Shown here piece after piece: positions 1 to 9,877 of a DNA stretch of 64,000 nucleotides (its first letter is position 1; every line of letters begins with the position of its first letter). The notes beneath the pieces were generated by a model, which was not told the origin of the DNA, searched no databases, and saw only the letters and a program-made list of their open reading frames with translations. The position numbers were made by a program, and so were the translations under genes. This DNA is from Seminavis robusta. Lineage: Eukaryota > Bacillariophyta > Bacillariophyceae > Naviculales > Naviculaceae. The stretch spans positions 62,001-126,000 of the forward strand of contig CAICTM010000038.1 of the NCBI GenBank assembly GCA_903772945.1, written 5' to 3'.

Positions 1-1280
1 GAAAAGGAAGCAGCCGAACTCGGCAAGGGATCTTTCAAATATGCCTGGGTATTGGACAATCTCAAGACAGAGCGAGAACGAGGGATTACCATTGACATTT
101 CCCAGTGGAAAGTGCAAACAAGCACCTACAATTTTTCCATTATTGATTGCCCAGGCCACCGGGGTAAGTGCCGTTCGTTCATGGTGCGAACTTCATGTAG
201 TAAATGATACTGAAGGTCTCATTGGATACCCGTTGTTCCATGCCATTGCAAGACTTTATCAAGAACATGATCACAGGAACCTCCATGGCGGATGTGGCCT
301 TGCTATTGGTGGATGCCAGTGAAGAAGGCTATCAAGCTGGATTTCATCAAGATGGACAGACACGAGAACATGCTCTCTTGGCATACACACTGGGTGTCAA
401 GCAAATGATTGTGGCTTGCAACAAAATGGACGACAAGACAGTCAATTACAGTGAAGAACGATTTCAAAAGATCAAGGATGAAATCTGCGTCTATTTGAAA
501 AAGGTAGGATACAAACCCATGGCAATCCCATTCATACCCATTTCGGGATGGGAAGGCGATAATATGGTCGAAAAATCCAACAATATGCCATGGTACCACG
601 GTCCGACTCTGTTGGAAGCACTCAACAATGTCACACCACCCAAACGATCTATTGAAAAACCACTCCGTATACCCATACAAGACGTTTACAAAATTGGTGG
701 CATTGGAACTGTGCCTGTTGGAAGGGTGGAAACGGGAGTGGTACGGCCAGGGATCAAAGCCATGTTTGCACCAGTGGGTCTCACGGCCGAAATCCAATCC
801 GTGGAAATGCACCATGAACAACTACCAGAAGCTTTCCCAGGTGACAACGTTGGTTTCAATGTCAACAAATTGGCAGTGCGAGACCTGCGACGAGGATATG
901 TCGCTTCGGATGCCAATAATCAACCTGCCAGTGCTGTCAAGTCATTTGAGGCACAAGTGATTGTCATGAATCACCCTGGCAAAATCTACAATGGCTACTG
1001 CCCTGTTGTGGACTGCCACACGGCCCATGTTGCTTGCAAATTTGTCCACATTAAGGAAAAGAATGACCGAAGGTCTGGCAAGGTCGTGGAAGCAGATCCC
1101 GAATACATAGAAGCGGGTGACGCTGCCTTGGTGGTAATGGAACCAATTCGGCCAATGTGTGTGGAAGCCTTCAGTGATTTCCCTCCTTTGGGACGGTTTG
1201 CCATTCGAGATATGCGACGAACCGTGGCCGTGGGAGTGATCAAGAGTGTCACCAAAGAAGAACCACCCTCCAAGTTTTGA
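1..1280 (+). CDS. Elongation factor 1-alpha-like GTPase, 5' end cut by the window
   Basis: This is translation elongation factor 1A, the cytosolic GTPase that delivers aminoacyl-tRNA to the ribosome. The window opens inside the G domain, in frame from base 1, at the segment [17 protein letters not shown] phase-1 intron of 89 bp (164-252, GTAAGT...GCAAG) splits the DCPGHRD motif (G3); exon 2 runs 253-1280. NKMD (G4) and the SGW motif (G5) follow, then domain II ([19 protein letters not shown]) and domain III ([19 protein letters not shown]). The P-loop exon lies outside the window. It is odd for the family: the switch motif reads DCPGH where most EF-1A have DAPGH, and the C-terminus is a short acidic/prolyl tail ([10 protein letters not shown]) without the usual lysine-rich end. 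Some algae carry both EF-1A and EFL, and this could be a divergent paralogue. Family assignment is firm; orthology is not. Confidence 0.95.
164..252 (+). other. Intron of the EF-1alpha-like gene
   Basis: GT at 164 and AG at 251-252 flank a stretch that breaks the reading frame. Removing it joins G to AC, restoring the invariant Asp of the PGHRD motif followed by [10 protein letters not shown]. This conserved-protein continuity makes the boundaries secure. Confidence 0.93.
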
Positions 1281-2464
1281 ATATGTGATGACGACCCCAC
1301 CGAGCCCAGGCCCCCAAATTGGCGTTCGATTCACTTAAGCCGCCCCCTGTCAGCTTTCGTATACGAATAATCCGACTGTAGGCCCTATTTTGCCGAAGCT
1401 AGTAGCACCAACGCAAGTACCAGTAGACCGGAAACGCAAACGGGTCGTAGACAGCTTTCGTCAACCTTCACCGCTTGAGCTTCGACGAACTCTGACTGGT
1501 TTGACGGACTGGTCCTTCCTTGGTACTACCTAGTAGGAAACGCTTCGACTATACCTTGCTGCAGGTGGTTGTCTTCCGCTGAAACGTAGGTGGACTTGAA
1601 CCGTCCCGTCCTTGCGACCTTTCTTCGTCGTAGTTCTGTTCGTCCTGCTGGTTCACGACGAAGGCTGAGGCTTGAGCCCTTGATGGGCTGACCAACGAAG
1701 TGGGGCGTCCGGGGTCAAGGGCCTGCGACAGCGAAGCCCCCGTTTGGGATGCGTGCTGGTGCGTTTGTCGTGCAACCGTCCTCAGAGGAATCGTTGGGAC
1801 AATCAGCGGCTGGAAGAGCATCTTCACCAGGGTCATTGCCAGGATCACGATCTTCCAGAGTAATGTAACAATAAACTGAGCCTTCCGATCCGAGAGCCAA
1901 GGTCCTCGTGAGGGTCTGCCTTATTCCCGTGCACCGGTACCGTACGGTGCGTGCTGTCCCAAAAGCTGCTGGCCAAAGATCATTTATCCCACCACGACAA
2001 TGCATCTAGTACAGTACAAGAGTGCCATGGAAACTACATCTACCCTGTGCGGAAGACGGCAAGGTTTAATTTTGTCCATTCAAGGTCTACGCAATGGAAC
2101 TGATGGTTTCACCCGAACTCCGTCATTTTGGCGGCAACAATGTAAGCAAGATTGCTCAGTAACAGTGGTCATTCATCAATGCAGTGGCCCCGGGCAAATT
2201 ACAGCTCAAACAGATACAACCTGTACGGTTCTCGGGGTCCAATGAATACTCCTTTGAAGCATTCGACTGGCTATAGTCAGCTAGGATTCTGGAGAAAGGA
2301 TTGCCATGCATTTCGGTGAGCGCAGAGTTTGCCACGTGGCATGTTTCTTAAATCCAAGGACGAATCTGGAGCGCAAAGGCACGATCTGGACCTTCTTCGT
2401 GGGACCAAGGCCCAGCATTTTGCAGCCCAAACCTAAACATATTTCACGTGTCAAAACGACCGCA
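1281..2464. other. Gene-poor spacer
   Basis: I see no supportable gene. Short open frames on the minus strand (about 1549-1848 and 1715-2005) overlap each other in different frames. One of them contains a low-complexity run resembling a secreted Asp/Pro-rich tail (LEDRDPGNDPGEDALP), which could be a gene relic but has no start, domain or partner exon that I recognise. The last part (about 2300-2464) is the likely 5' leader of the next gene. Confidence 0.5.
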
Positions 2465-3106
2465 ATGATGATGTTTCTTCTGCGCTCGGTTTACGCCCTT
2501 CCTATTACCTTTCTGTTGCTGATTGTTGTAGCCGGCCAAGTCACTCCTTTGGCGGCGAAGCCCAACAGCAACAAGATCAATGGTGGATCGAACAACAACA
2601 ACGAGAGAACCTTGGTGGAATGGAGTTGGAAATGGGGCGGGCCGGGACAACATGGCACTTCTGATAGGAATAGTCCGTGGGGCGTTTCCAACAACAATAA
2701 TGCAAAGAAGAAGAAGAAGAACAATCCGTTGACGATTGTCAAGAGCGTGTCGACAAAGATTGTCCAGGATCCTGGAGTGGTTACTGCGGTAGTGCTGGTA
2801 ATCTTTGAAAAGCTTTGTCAGCAACCGGGAGTTATGGGTACAGCGGCCGTGACAGTGGGAAGGTTTTTTGAAGGGGCCACATCTTGGCCTGGAGTTGCCT
2901 TGACTCTGTTGTTCCTCTTCCACGAAGTTGATGATGACGGCAGAACTAGAAGACTTAACCGCTGGATTGGCGGGAGTATGTTCGTGTACTTTTTCCGGTG
3001 TCTCCAGAAAACACCTGATCGACTGTGGGGCAGCATGGTGCAAGGAGCCGTGGGCATAGCGTTGGCAATCCAGCTCATTGACAGAATCGTTCCATCCAAA
3101 AAGTGA
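2465..3106 (+). CDS. Hypothetical secretory-pathway membrane protein
   Basis: Unrecognised 213-residue protein. I chose the ATG at 2465 rather than the in-frame ATG at 2306, because the former begins directly with a hydrophobic signal-like segment (residues 1 to about 31, ending near TPLAAKP); the upstream extension looks like untranslated leader. After the leader comes an Asn-rich low-complexity stretch with a lysine run (AKKKKKNNP), then about 130 residues with three or four hydrophobic helices (around TAVVLVIFEKL, GVALTLLFLF and GAVGIALAIQL) separated by charged loops. This predicts insertion in an endomembrane or the plastid envelope. No catalytic motif is visible. The product cannot be named from sequence, but signal peptide, clean frame and hydrophobic pattern make a real gene likely. 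Confidence 0.6.
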   Translation: MMMFLLRSVYALPITFLLLIVVAGQVTPLAAKPNSNKINGGSNNNNERTLVEWSWKWGGPGQHGTSDRNSPWGVSNNNNAKKKKKNNPLTIVKSVSTKIVQDPGVVTAVVLVIFEKLCQQPGVMGTAAVTVGRFFEGATSWPGVALTLLFLFHEVDDDGRTRRLNRWIGGSMFVYFFRCLQKTPDRLWGSMVQGAVGIALAIQLIDRIVPSKK

Positions 3107-3198
3107 CAATACTATTGTATACTACATATACTCAGTTCAGACCATGCGTCGTCTTGCACATCTGGATTCCATCAGGATGATTATACATACCGTACTAG

Positions 3199-4332
3199 CT
3201 AGCTAGTAATTACATGTCTTGAAAAGGCTCGTTCCATGCGTAGTTCGTGTCCTGTTCGTTCCACGTCCCTCATGTATTCCGGTAGTTGTTGCATCTCGAC
3301 ATGATCCAGAATGAGAATGCCTTCATCATGTTGCATTTCATGCTGTGCTGCTCTGGCCAGTTCTCCATCCAAGGTGATTTGTTGTGTTCTTGTGGTAGGG
3401 TCGTTATCACCATCATCCACAGTATTAAAAATGCTTTCGTATTCAATGGTAATAATGGCGTCTCTCAAAACCGTAGCTCGAAAGGAGGGTGGAAGCACTA
3501 AACATTCTTCGGTCCACACCCTCATTTGGGTTTCGGGAGATCTATAGACAATCCGTGGGTTTAGTAGGAAAAAGCCGTGCTGATTGTTGCTTTTGTTGTC
3601 TCGTTTCTGTCTTTGATTTTGGTGATTGTTGTTGCTGGTATTGAGGTAGACCAAACTGACATCAATGCCGCATTGCTGAGCCGCGAGTCCGACGGCCCCC
3701 TTTTGATCTGCAGTTTGTTGTAGTCTGTTGGCGATGGCTTGGAGTTTACTACTAGTAGTAGTGCTAGTCGTAGTATCCATGGGCGAGATGGTGGAAGCTG
3801 GTCGACGCAAAATGGGATCTGGCCACTGCGCAAACGGGAAAATATCGTTGTCATTGGGATGGTTTACAGTGAATTGGTAGGCATCTTCCAAGGACATGAG
3901 AGACAAGGAGGTTCCACCCGTCCATGTTGGTTCTGTAGTTGTTGCTACCGTTACAGGTACATGTAGGTCATTTTCTTGGCGATCTATTAATAGTAGGGAG
4001 GGTAGATTGCAAGCAGTCAGAAATGCAGTCAAGGCGGTAGCTGTGGCACCTGAAACCAAAAAAGATCGTCGATCCTGACTGGGCCCATCATTGTCGTCAC
4101 TGCTATCATTGGCACTGCCGGTACCAGTGCTCTTATTGACGACCACGAGCAATTCCGTTGTTTTTGGTTCTTGAACTCTGTGTGGAAATCTCTTGAAAGC
4201 AGTCTGAACCTGAGCATCAGTATTCTGAACCGGAATGAAGGCGGTTACATGTACAGAAACTGGATCCAAACCCAGGTTGGCCACAATCACAATCACAATC
4301 ACAATAGGAGATAAAAGTCGTGTCATTCTCAT
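3199..4332 (-). CDS. Peptide deformylase, plastid-type with Tat-like second leader
   Basis: Peptide deformylase removes the formyl group from nascent organellar proteins; it is a metallo-hydrolase. The 377-residue product carries the three family motifs: GAVGLAAQQ (212-220), EECLVLP (275-281, metal ligand Cys277) and HEMQH (331-335, two His ligands and the catalytic Glu). Two positions differ from the usual EGCLS and HEFDH: Glu for Gly in motif 2, and Gln where the Asp of HExDH normally lies. The N-terminus is a signal peptide (1 to about 30) ending VTA-FIP, which fits the diatom Ala/Phe plastid-targeting cleavage site. It is followed by a Ser/Thr/Asp-rich transit-like region, then DRRSFLVSG (87-95) and a hydrophobic stretch to TAFLTAC, which resembles a twin-arginine thylakoid signal. 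The gene is divergent from the antiporter gene, about 400 bp away. Family is secure; lumen targeting is inferred. Confidence 0.9.
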   Translation of the reverse strand: MRMTRLLSPIVIVIVIVANLGLDPVSVHVTAFIPVQNTDAQVQTAFKRFPHRVQEPKTTELLVVVNKSTGTGSANDSSDDNDGPSQDRRSFLVSGATATALTAFLTACNLPSLLLIDRQENDLHVPVTVATTTEPTWTGGTSLSLMSLEDAYQFTVNHPNDNDIFPFAQWPDPILRRPASTISPMDTTTSTTTSSKLQAIANRLQQTADQKGAVGLAAQQCGIDVSLVYLNTSNNNHQNQRQKRDNKSNNQHGFFLLNPRIVYRSPETQMRVWTEECLVLPPSFRATVLRDAIITIEYESIFNTVDDGDNDPTTRTQQITLDGELARAAQHEMQHDEGILILDHVEMQQLPEYMRDVERTGHELRMERAFSRHVITS

Positions 4333-4740
4333 GTATTGATTACAATATCCCGTTGTCCTGCCCGTACCGGAACAATATCACAGAGCAGATACCGTTTTCT
4401 GTTGGCTGTTGCGATGCATGCTGTGCTTCGACAGGGTATCAGATTTTGAGTCGCGAATGAAGTATCTTTGGGTTCAGTCACTACTGACGTCAGTCTGGAT
4501 CTTTGGCTTCATCTCTTTTGATGACTTGATGATTTTGATGTCGTTGCGTTGACAGACCATGGCGTTGCGGAAGCTTCAAACTTATGATAGTCTACTTGTG
4601 ACAAGCGAAGGATCCTGCATCTTGGCTAAAGAAGTTGATTGACCACACAAGAAACACCCTCGCACTAAACCAGATCTAGCTAGCTAGCTAGAGAAGCACT
4701 GTACAAGACTACCACAAAGGTACTTAAGATCAGATTGACG
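4333..4740. promoter_or_regulatory. Shared divergent promoter region of the deformylase and antiporter genes
   Basis: The two start codons face away from each other across about 408 bp with no coding potential of its own. The region therefore must hold the upstream sequences of both genes. It contains TGACGTCA-like and TGATGACTTGATGA-like words around 4484-4530 that could bind bZIP factors, and a (CTAG)n run at about 4678-4690. No TATA box can be assigned with confidence. Confidence 0.4.
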
Positions 4741-6237
4741 ATGCGAGCTTGTACACTCCTCCTCCACTCGCTGCTGTTGGCATTGGCATTGCCTGCCACA
4801 TGTGCAGCCAAAAGTCGCTTTGCAGGCATCAGCAGCTCCTTGCCATCTCTTCCGTCCATCAAGAACCAACCTAAGGCATTCACCAGTACAAGCAAAGACC
4901 AACTTCCTGCTTGGGCACTGATCCCTCGTGGCGGAGATGCTACCCATGCTGAACCAGCGGTAGCTTCAGCCACTGGTGCTACGACGCTCCCTGCCATGGT
5001 GACACAAGCGTTGACCAACCTGGCCAGTGCCATGAAGGGAGGAAAATCAGATACACTCTTGCTATTGATGGTCACAGCGTTGGTACCCACCATTTGCAAT
5101 TCAGTATTGTCCATGTCTCCCATTCTAGGATTCCTTTTTTCCGGTGTGGCACTCGGACCACAAGGACTCAATCTAGTCGCTGACATTCACACTACGGAGA
5201 TGCTGGCCGATCTGGGAGTGGTCCTCTTTTTATTCGAAATGGGAGTCCATTTGTCACTACCAACTCTATGGGAAATGAGATCCATTGTATTCGGGCTCGG
5301 GGGACTCCAAATGACCATTACGGCAATACTCGTCGCTGCCGTCGCAAAGTACGCTGGACTTGATACCGCGGCACAAGTCGTACTGGGAGGTGGATTGGCA
5401 CTCAGTTCCAGTGCCTTTGTCTTGCAGTTGCTCAAGGACAAACGAGAATTGGAAACGGTCAAGGGCAAGCATTCCTTTGGAGTGCTACTGCTGCAAGATT
5501 TGGCCGTCGTGCCACTACTCGTCGTCACGCCGCTATTGGCCAATTCAGGAGGCGACACGTCCATATCCACAGCGGTCATTACGGCACTGGTACAGGCTGT
5601 CATGGCCATTTCGGCCATTGGCATCTTTGGAAAAGTCGCCATGGAACCACTCTTTCAAGCCGTATTGTCCAAATCCAAATCACAAGAAGCTTCCATTGCC
5701 ATTTCATTGGCCACCATACTGGGAATGAGCTTTTTGACCGAAGGGTTAGGATTAAGCAACACTCTAGGAGCATTCTTGGCTGGAGTGCTCCTCTCCGAAA
5801 CATCCTTTCGACACGTGGTAGAGAGAGAAGTGTCACCCATTCGGGGTATCCTTGTCGGACTCTTTTTCTTCTCGGTTGGATTCGAAATTGATATCCCCTT
5901 GCTACTCTCTTCCAAAATCAAAACGGTAGCGGCCATTGTTGTCGGACTCATGGGCAGTAAAATGCTCATTACTACCGGATTGTGTCATTTATTCGGTGGA
6001 TTGGATCTCGCCACCAGTCAAGAAGTCGGATGTATCCTTTCCCAGGGTGGAGAGTTTGCCTTTGTGGCCTTCCGATTGGCTAGGAGTTTGAACATTTTTG
6101 ATGCTGAATTGACCAAACTCATGCTCACTAGTGTCAGCATGACCATGGCGTTGACACCACTCGTGGAGGGCGTTGGAAGTAGTCTGGCCAAGAGCATGCG
6201 GAAAAAGGACAGCACTGTCGTCATGAAGTATGACTAA
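4741..6237 (+). CDS. CPA2/KEA-type monovalent cation/proton antiporter
   Basis: Exchanges K+ or Na+ for H+ across an organelle membrane. The 498-residue protein has a cleavable leader (1-23), a linker containing IPRGG (61-65), then the Na_H_Exchanger core with about 12 helices. Core landmarks are GFLFSGVALGPQGL (130-143), LFEMGVHLSL (164-173), LALSSSAFVLQLL (219-231), the LLLQDLAVVP motif (249-258, with the QD pair of K+-type CPA2 exchangers), LGAFLAGVLLSE, FFFSVGFEID and SQGGEFAFV (434-442). The frame opens slightly upstream at a TTG, but the first ATG is at 4741. There is no C-terminal RCK/KTN nucleotide-binding domain and no EF hand; the protein stops about 20 residues after the last helix, as in short KEA forms. 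The leader suggests the endomembrane system or plastid. Family is firm; ion and location are inferred. Confidence 0.92.
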   Translation: MRACTLLLHSLLLALALPATCAAKSRFAGISSSLPSLPSIKNQPKAFTSTSKDQLPAWALIPRGGDATHAEPAVASATGATTLPAMVTQALTNLASAMKGGKSDTLLLLMVTALVPTICNSVLSMSPILGFLFSGVALGPQGLNLVADIHTTEMLADLGVVLFLFEMGVHLSLPTLWEMRSIVFGLGGLQMTITAILVAAVAKYAGLDTAAQVVLGGGLALSSSAFVLQLLKDKRELETVKGKHSFGVLLLQDLAVVPLLVVTPLLANSGGDTSISTAVITALVQAVMAISAIGIFGKVAMEPLFQAVLSKSKSQEASIAISLATILGMSFLTEGLGLSNTLGAFLAGVLLSETSFRHVVEREVSPIRGILVGLFFFSVGFEIDIPLLLSSKIKTVAAIVVGLMGSKMLITTGLCHLFGGLDLATSQEVGCILSQGGEFAFVAFRLARSLNIFDAELTKLMLTSVSMTMALTPLVEGVGSSLAKSMRKKDSTVVMKYD

Positions 6238-9200
6238 CTAACTAACTAACCAAGGTATATTACTATGATATGGCTGGTGGAAGGTCGTGTCGTGGGAGCG
6301 GACGTACCGTACTGCATGGAACCAAGTACGGTATGCACAAGTTCAGGAAGCAAGCAGCACGCTTGTGGCTGGCACAAAACGGCACCAGAAAGGGTGAATG
6401 GCACACTTCGTCAATATCAATGTTTGCTGTTCCAATTGCATTACGTATACATAGCCACCTCAGTATTGTCTTTGCTTCGTCGGCACCCCGCCGACATGTT
6501 CCGAGTGACTCGGCTCGGTGACATGGGGCCGAATGGAAAAGGTTTGTAAGACTGGGAAAGTTCACTACCCCCATCTCTCCACATGACATCTGATGCCTCG
6601 TTGGAAGGTCGTGTGGCACGAATCCAATGACTGAACCTATTTGTAGCGTATACCGTAGTGGTGGGAGGAACCTCCAATCTCGCTGCAGCTCCATGGCTGC
6701 TGCCAGATCGACAGTACCACTGCGGAGCTACTAGCTAGCCAATAACCAGTCCACATTGATAGTTAAAGGACTATTTGCAGACACAACAGCAAGTAGCAGC
6801 TTCTCTCTGGCTATACTGAATCTAGCTACCGGAGTATGCAAGGGGAAAAGACTGGGACACGTTTCAATATTGAAAAAACTTCATAGACTGTGACTGCAAA
6901 TGCTCAATTCCGTCTTGCAAGGGTAGCTACTATGGTATGTTTGAAGCTACTCATAGTGACTCACAGGTTCAAGTCATCTAATTCATTTGTTTGTGATGGT
7001 TTAAGGGTCGAGATGTCGAGATGGCGCTGGCGAAGCCAACCAAGCTCCCAACCGACATTGATATCCCAGCCAAATTAGCTGCTCTCAAGTCTCAAGTAAG
7101 CGTTTGGTAGACAGTAGACTATGCATAGTCCGGAGTAGTAGTACTCATGATAAACGAAGCTAACCACTGGCCACTTTAAAGATCGTTCCTTCCAGATCTT
7201 GAAGAATGCCATACCGCCATTCAACTGGGCTTGTTCGCTTTGTGCGACGAGCAAGAAATTTCGCCTTCTCTCATCAAGAACGGTATACCATAAGCATGTT
7301 CTTTCGGAGGACTGTCCCTCGACTCAGTTTGAGAGTTTGTTTGAGTGGGCTTCCCAGTTCCCAGCGGACCTGGATTCCATCCATCCAGGCATCGGGCACC
7401 GGGCACCCGGCTTTCTTGATAAGTGGCTGGGATGACGTTGTAGGTGAGAAGTGAGAAGGCTGCTCTCTTTGCTCCTTTGTTGGCGGCTCAAGTCTTATTG
7501 AGCGATACCAGGTACTGCATATTTATCAGTGGTCTCCCCGTCCCCACACCCACGCTGGCATCAAGGAAGAGCTTGAATGGGAGTGGGTTGAATGAGATCA
7601 GCCGATCAGCCAAGGCCTTGCAACTTGCAACTTACCGTGCAGCAAAAGAACGGACCAATCGCGACTAGCTTTTTATAGCTCTGAGTGAAAAGACGACGCA
7701 GTTTATTCCCTTCAAGTTCTGTGCTCCTTTGAACTTTTCATCCTGTGAGACCAAGCTTTCAATTACCACACTATTACTACCGGTACTCTACCGGTAGCTA
7801 GTAGTACCGGTACCAGGTACCAGGTACTGGTAATCATCCCGGTAGGCTTTTTTACGAAACAAACTCCCGGTAGTCTATGGTTAAAGGCTCACACTTCTTC
7901 GATGCAAACGCTGCCACAAAACGCAACACTGTGTTGATGCAATCTGTGGTCCAACTTTATCACCATATCGCCCAATCTGTGAATGGACTGCAGGATCGTT
8001 ACAGGTCTGGAGCCACAGGCCCACTAATTTTACTGAGTAAGAGAAGCTCTACTGGCTAGCTTCCGGTTGCCCTTTTCTACTGACCAGATATTTGGGTGAT
8101 AAATGTAGACTAGCATGCAGTGGTTTCCAAACGAAATCGTGTCCCTGTGAAGCAGCTCTTTCACAGCTTCTGTCACTAGCTACCAAGTCCACCTCCCACC
8201 GTACCCCGCGCTCAGTAGTCAGTTCACACGCTCCACATGCTGTCGTTGCATTCAAACCCTCAATATAAGTACTCCATAATCCAGAACCGAGCTTTGACCA
8301 ATCGGACTGGTGAGTTGGCTTTGACAGGAGAAATCTTGAGCTCCGGCTGCTGTATGACCATATCCGTGTAGCATCAAGGTTCTTGGACTGCAAACTGATC
8401 CCACGCTGCTATTCACCGTGTAGCCAGCTTGGCTTACCGTTTTGTTGGAACGTCTATAAAGCCAAGCTCCAGTTTTCAATTTGCCAATGCAAGATTCGGC
8501 TACTAATAGTAGTCAGTAGAGCTATGATAGCTATGACATAGCGAGTGCCTGCCAGCTTTTGTTCATCAGAGTTCAGAGAAAGTTCCAGCTTCTTTCATAC
8601 AATGTCATGAAGTCCATTGGGTTCCAGGAGCATTATTTATTAATATTCCCGGACAAAACCTACGAAGACCAATCCACCAGCAGACCTGCAGACACTTCAC
8701 ATTACGTTCTGATGACAGCTGAAAGTGCCGGTACATACAATGTGCAATAACACGCAATCAAGCAATTCAATTCAGAGTGGTTGGAGAGCTGTTGGCGCTG
8801 TTTTGGTCAGCATCCAGGACATTTTCGCTTCCCCCAGCCCCCAGCACAAAAAGACTGCTTTGAAATTCAGGCAATTGTGCTACTAGCTAGTACGGGTGGA
8901 CTAATCATATATTTCCATGAGTGAAAGTTAACCTTAACGCCAACGTTACCGCAACTTCCAATCTACAGCAGTCCGCGGAGAAAAGAAAGCAGAAAGCTCA
9001 TCGGGTTTCGTTCATACTGTTCAAGTGAAATAATGACTTTCCAAAACGCGTATTTGAGATGTCAAGAATACTTTATGAGTACAAGTTTATGGTTCCTGTT
9101 GGAACTTTGCTTCTTTTTTTCACTTTTTACACTCTAAGAAGACATAAGCTCCAGTTGCTCACCATCTTGACCATTAGGACAATATGAAGCACTTGGCGTC

Positions 9201-9258
9201 GCCAATGGTTCCACCCTGCTTTTGCTTCTGACCACCACCACGCCACCACAGCTCACAA
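6238..9258. other. Gene-poor spacer with possible relic exons
   Basis: Apart from the coding-like blocks at 7021-7281 (listed separately) I see no gene. The stretch begins with a CTAA repeat directly after the antiporter stop. It is rich in short palindromes such as GGTACC and TACCGGTA (for example 7780-7835) and CTAGCTAG. Open frames under 145 codons on both strands have no recognisable content. It ends at the target duplication of the hAT element. Confidence 0.5.
7021..7281 (+). pseudogene. Possible relic exons of an unrecognised protein
   Basis: Two coding-like blocks lie close together on the plus strand. Block 1 (7021-7095) reads KPTKLPTDIDIPAKLAALKS and ends at a donor-like GTAAGC. Block 2 (about 7195-7281) reads DLEECHTAIQLGLFALCDEQ, then EISPSLIKN, and ends at a donor-like GGTATAC. 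The amphipathic, Leu/Glu-rich composition looks like real protein. However, joining the blocks with a canonical GT-AG intron puts block 2 in another frame, so the locus may be broken. I do not recognise the family. Downstream, around 7455-7510, another short coding-like piece may be a further exon. Low confidence. Confidence 0.3.
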
Positions 9259-9266
9259 CTCACAAC
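9259..9266. repeat. Left target-site duplication of hAT element
   Basis: The 8-mer CTCACAAC immediately precedes the left terminal repeat and is repeated exactly at 13380-13387 after the right terminal repeat. Eight bp is the usual hAT duplication length. Confidence 0.93.
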
Positions 9267-9610
9267 CAGGGTTCGCTAACCAGTTCTTTCGGTTACCGGT
9301 TATTTGACATTTGGTTACCGGTTGTTCGATTTGGTTACGTAACCGGTAACCGGCAACCGGGACCTCGCGATAACCGGTTACTCAACCGGTAACCGGTAAC
9401 CGGTAACCCTGGGTCGTTTTCGCCGACTGGTTTACTTTTGGACCGGTTACCGGTTTACCTTTTAACGACCGGTTACCGGTTATCGAACTGGTTACCCATT
9501 CGGTTACTCGAATTTCGAAACTTGCCTTTTCCTCTCATAAATTCGCCAACAAATAACCAATAGGGGCAACTATGTCCGTTTGGTTACTCGTTTGGTTACT
9601 AATTTGGTTA
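9267..9610. repeat. Left terminal inverted repeat and GGTTAC-rich subterminal zone
   Basis: The TIR occupies about 9267-9285. Beyond it the words GGTTACCGGTT and GTAACCGG recur densely to about 9480, with sparser GGTTAC copies to about 9610. A mirrored zone occurs at the right end. Such motif crowding is typical of hAT subterminal transposase-binding sites. Confidence 0.8.
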
Positions 9611-9877
9611 CTGTGTTATTAGTTTGGGTTGCCGTCTAAATCAATTGAGCCGTCGACAAGCCACCGTCCCAAAAGCTAGCTAGCTGATGCGATCGTTCCA
9701 AGCTAGCTTGCCACCTGGTTACTCGTTTAGTTGCCGTCCAACATACCGTCATAATGCTTAGATTAAAGCTTAGCTAGCTAGCCAACCGTCCAAAGCTACA
9801 AGTCGCAAGCTAGCATTGACGTAATGTCCGAGTCAAGGGTGATGAGGACGATTGTTGGAGGCCGCCCCTGAGCATAG

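Noticed and set aside
1549-2005. Minus-strand frames of 96-99 codons
   Set aside because: They overlap in different frames and have no recognisable domain; at best a relic.
9839-9877. A 39-bp intron joining an upstream ATG (9824) to the hAT transposase frame
   Set aside because: GT and AG are present, but the intron would be much shorter than any other in the window (77 bp or more), so I left the transposase start undefined.
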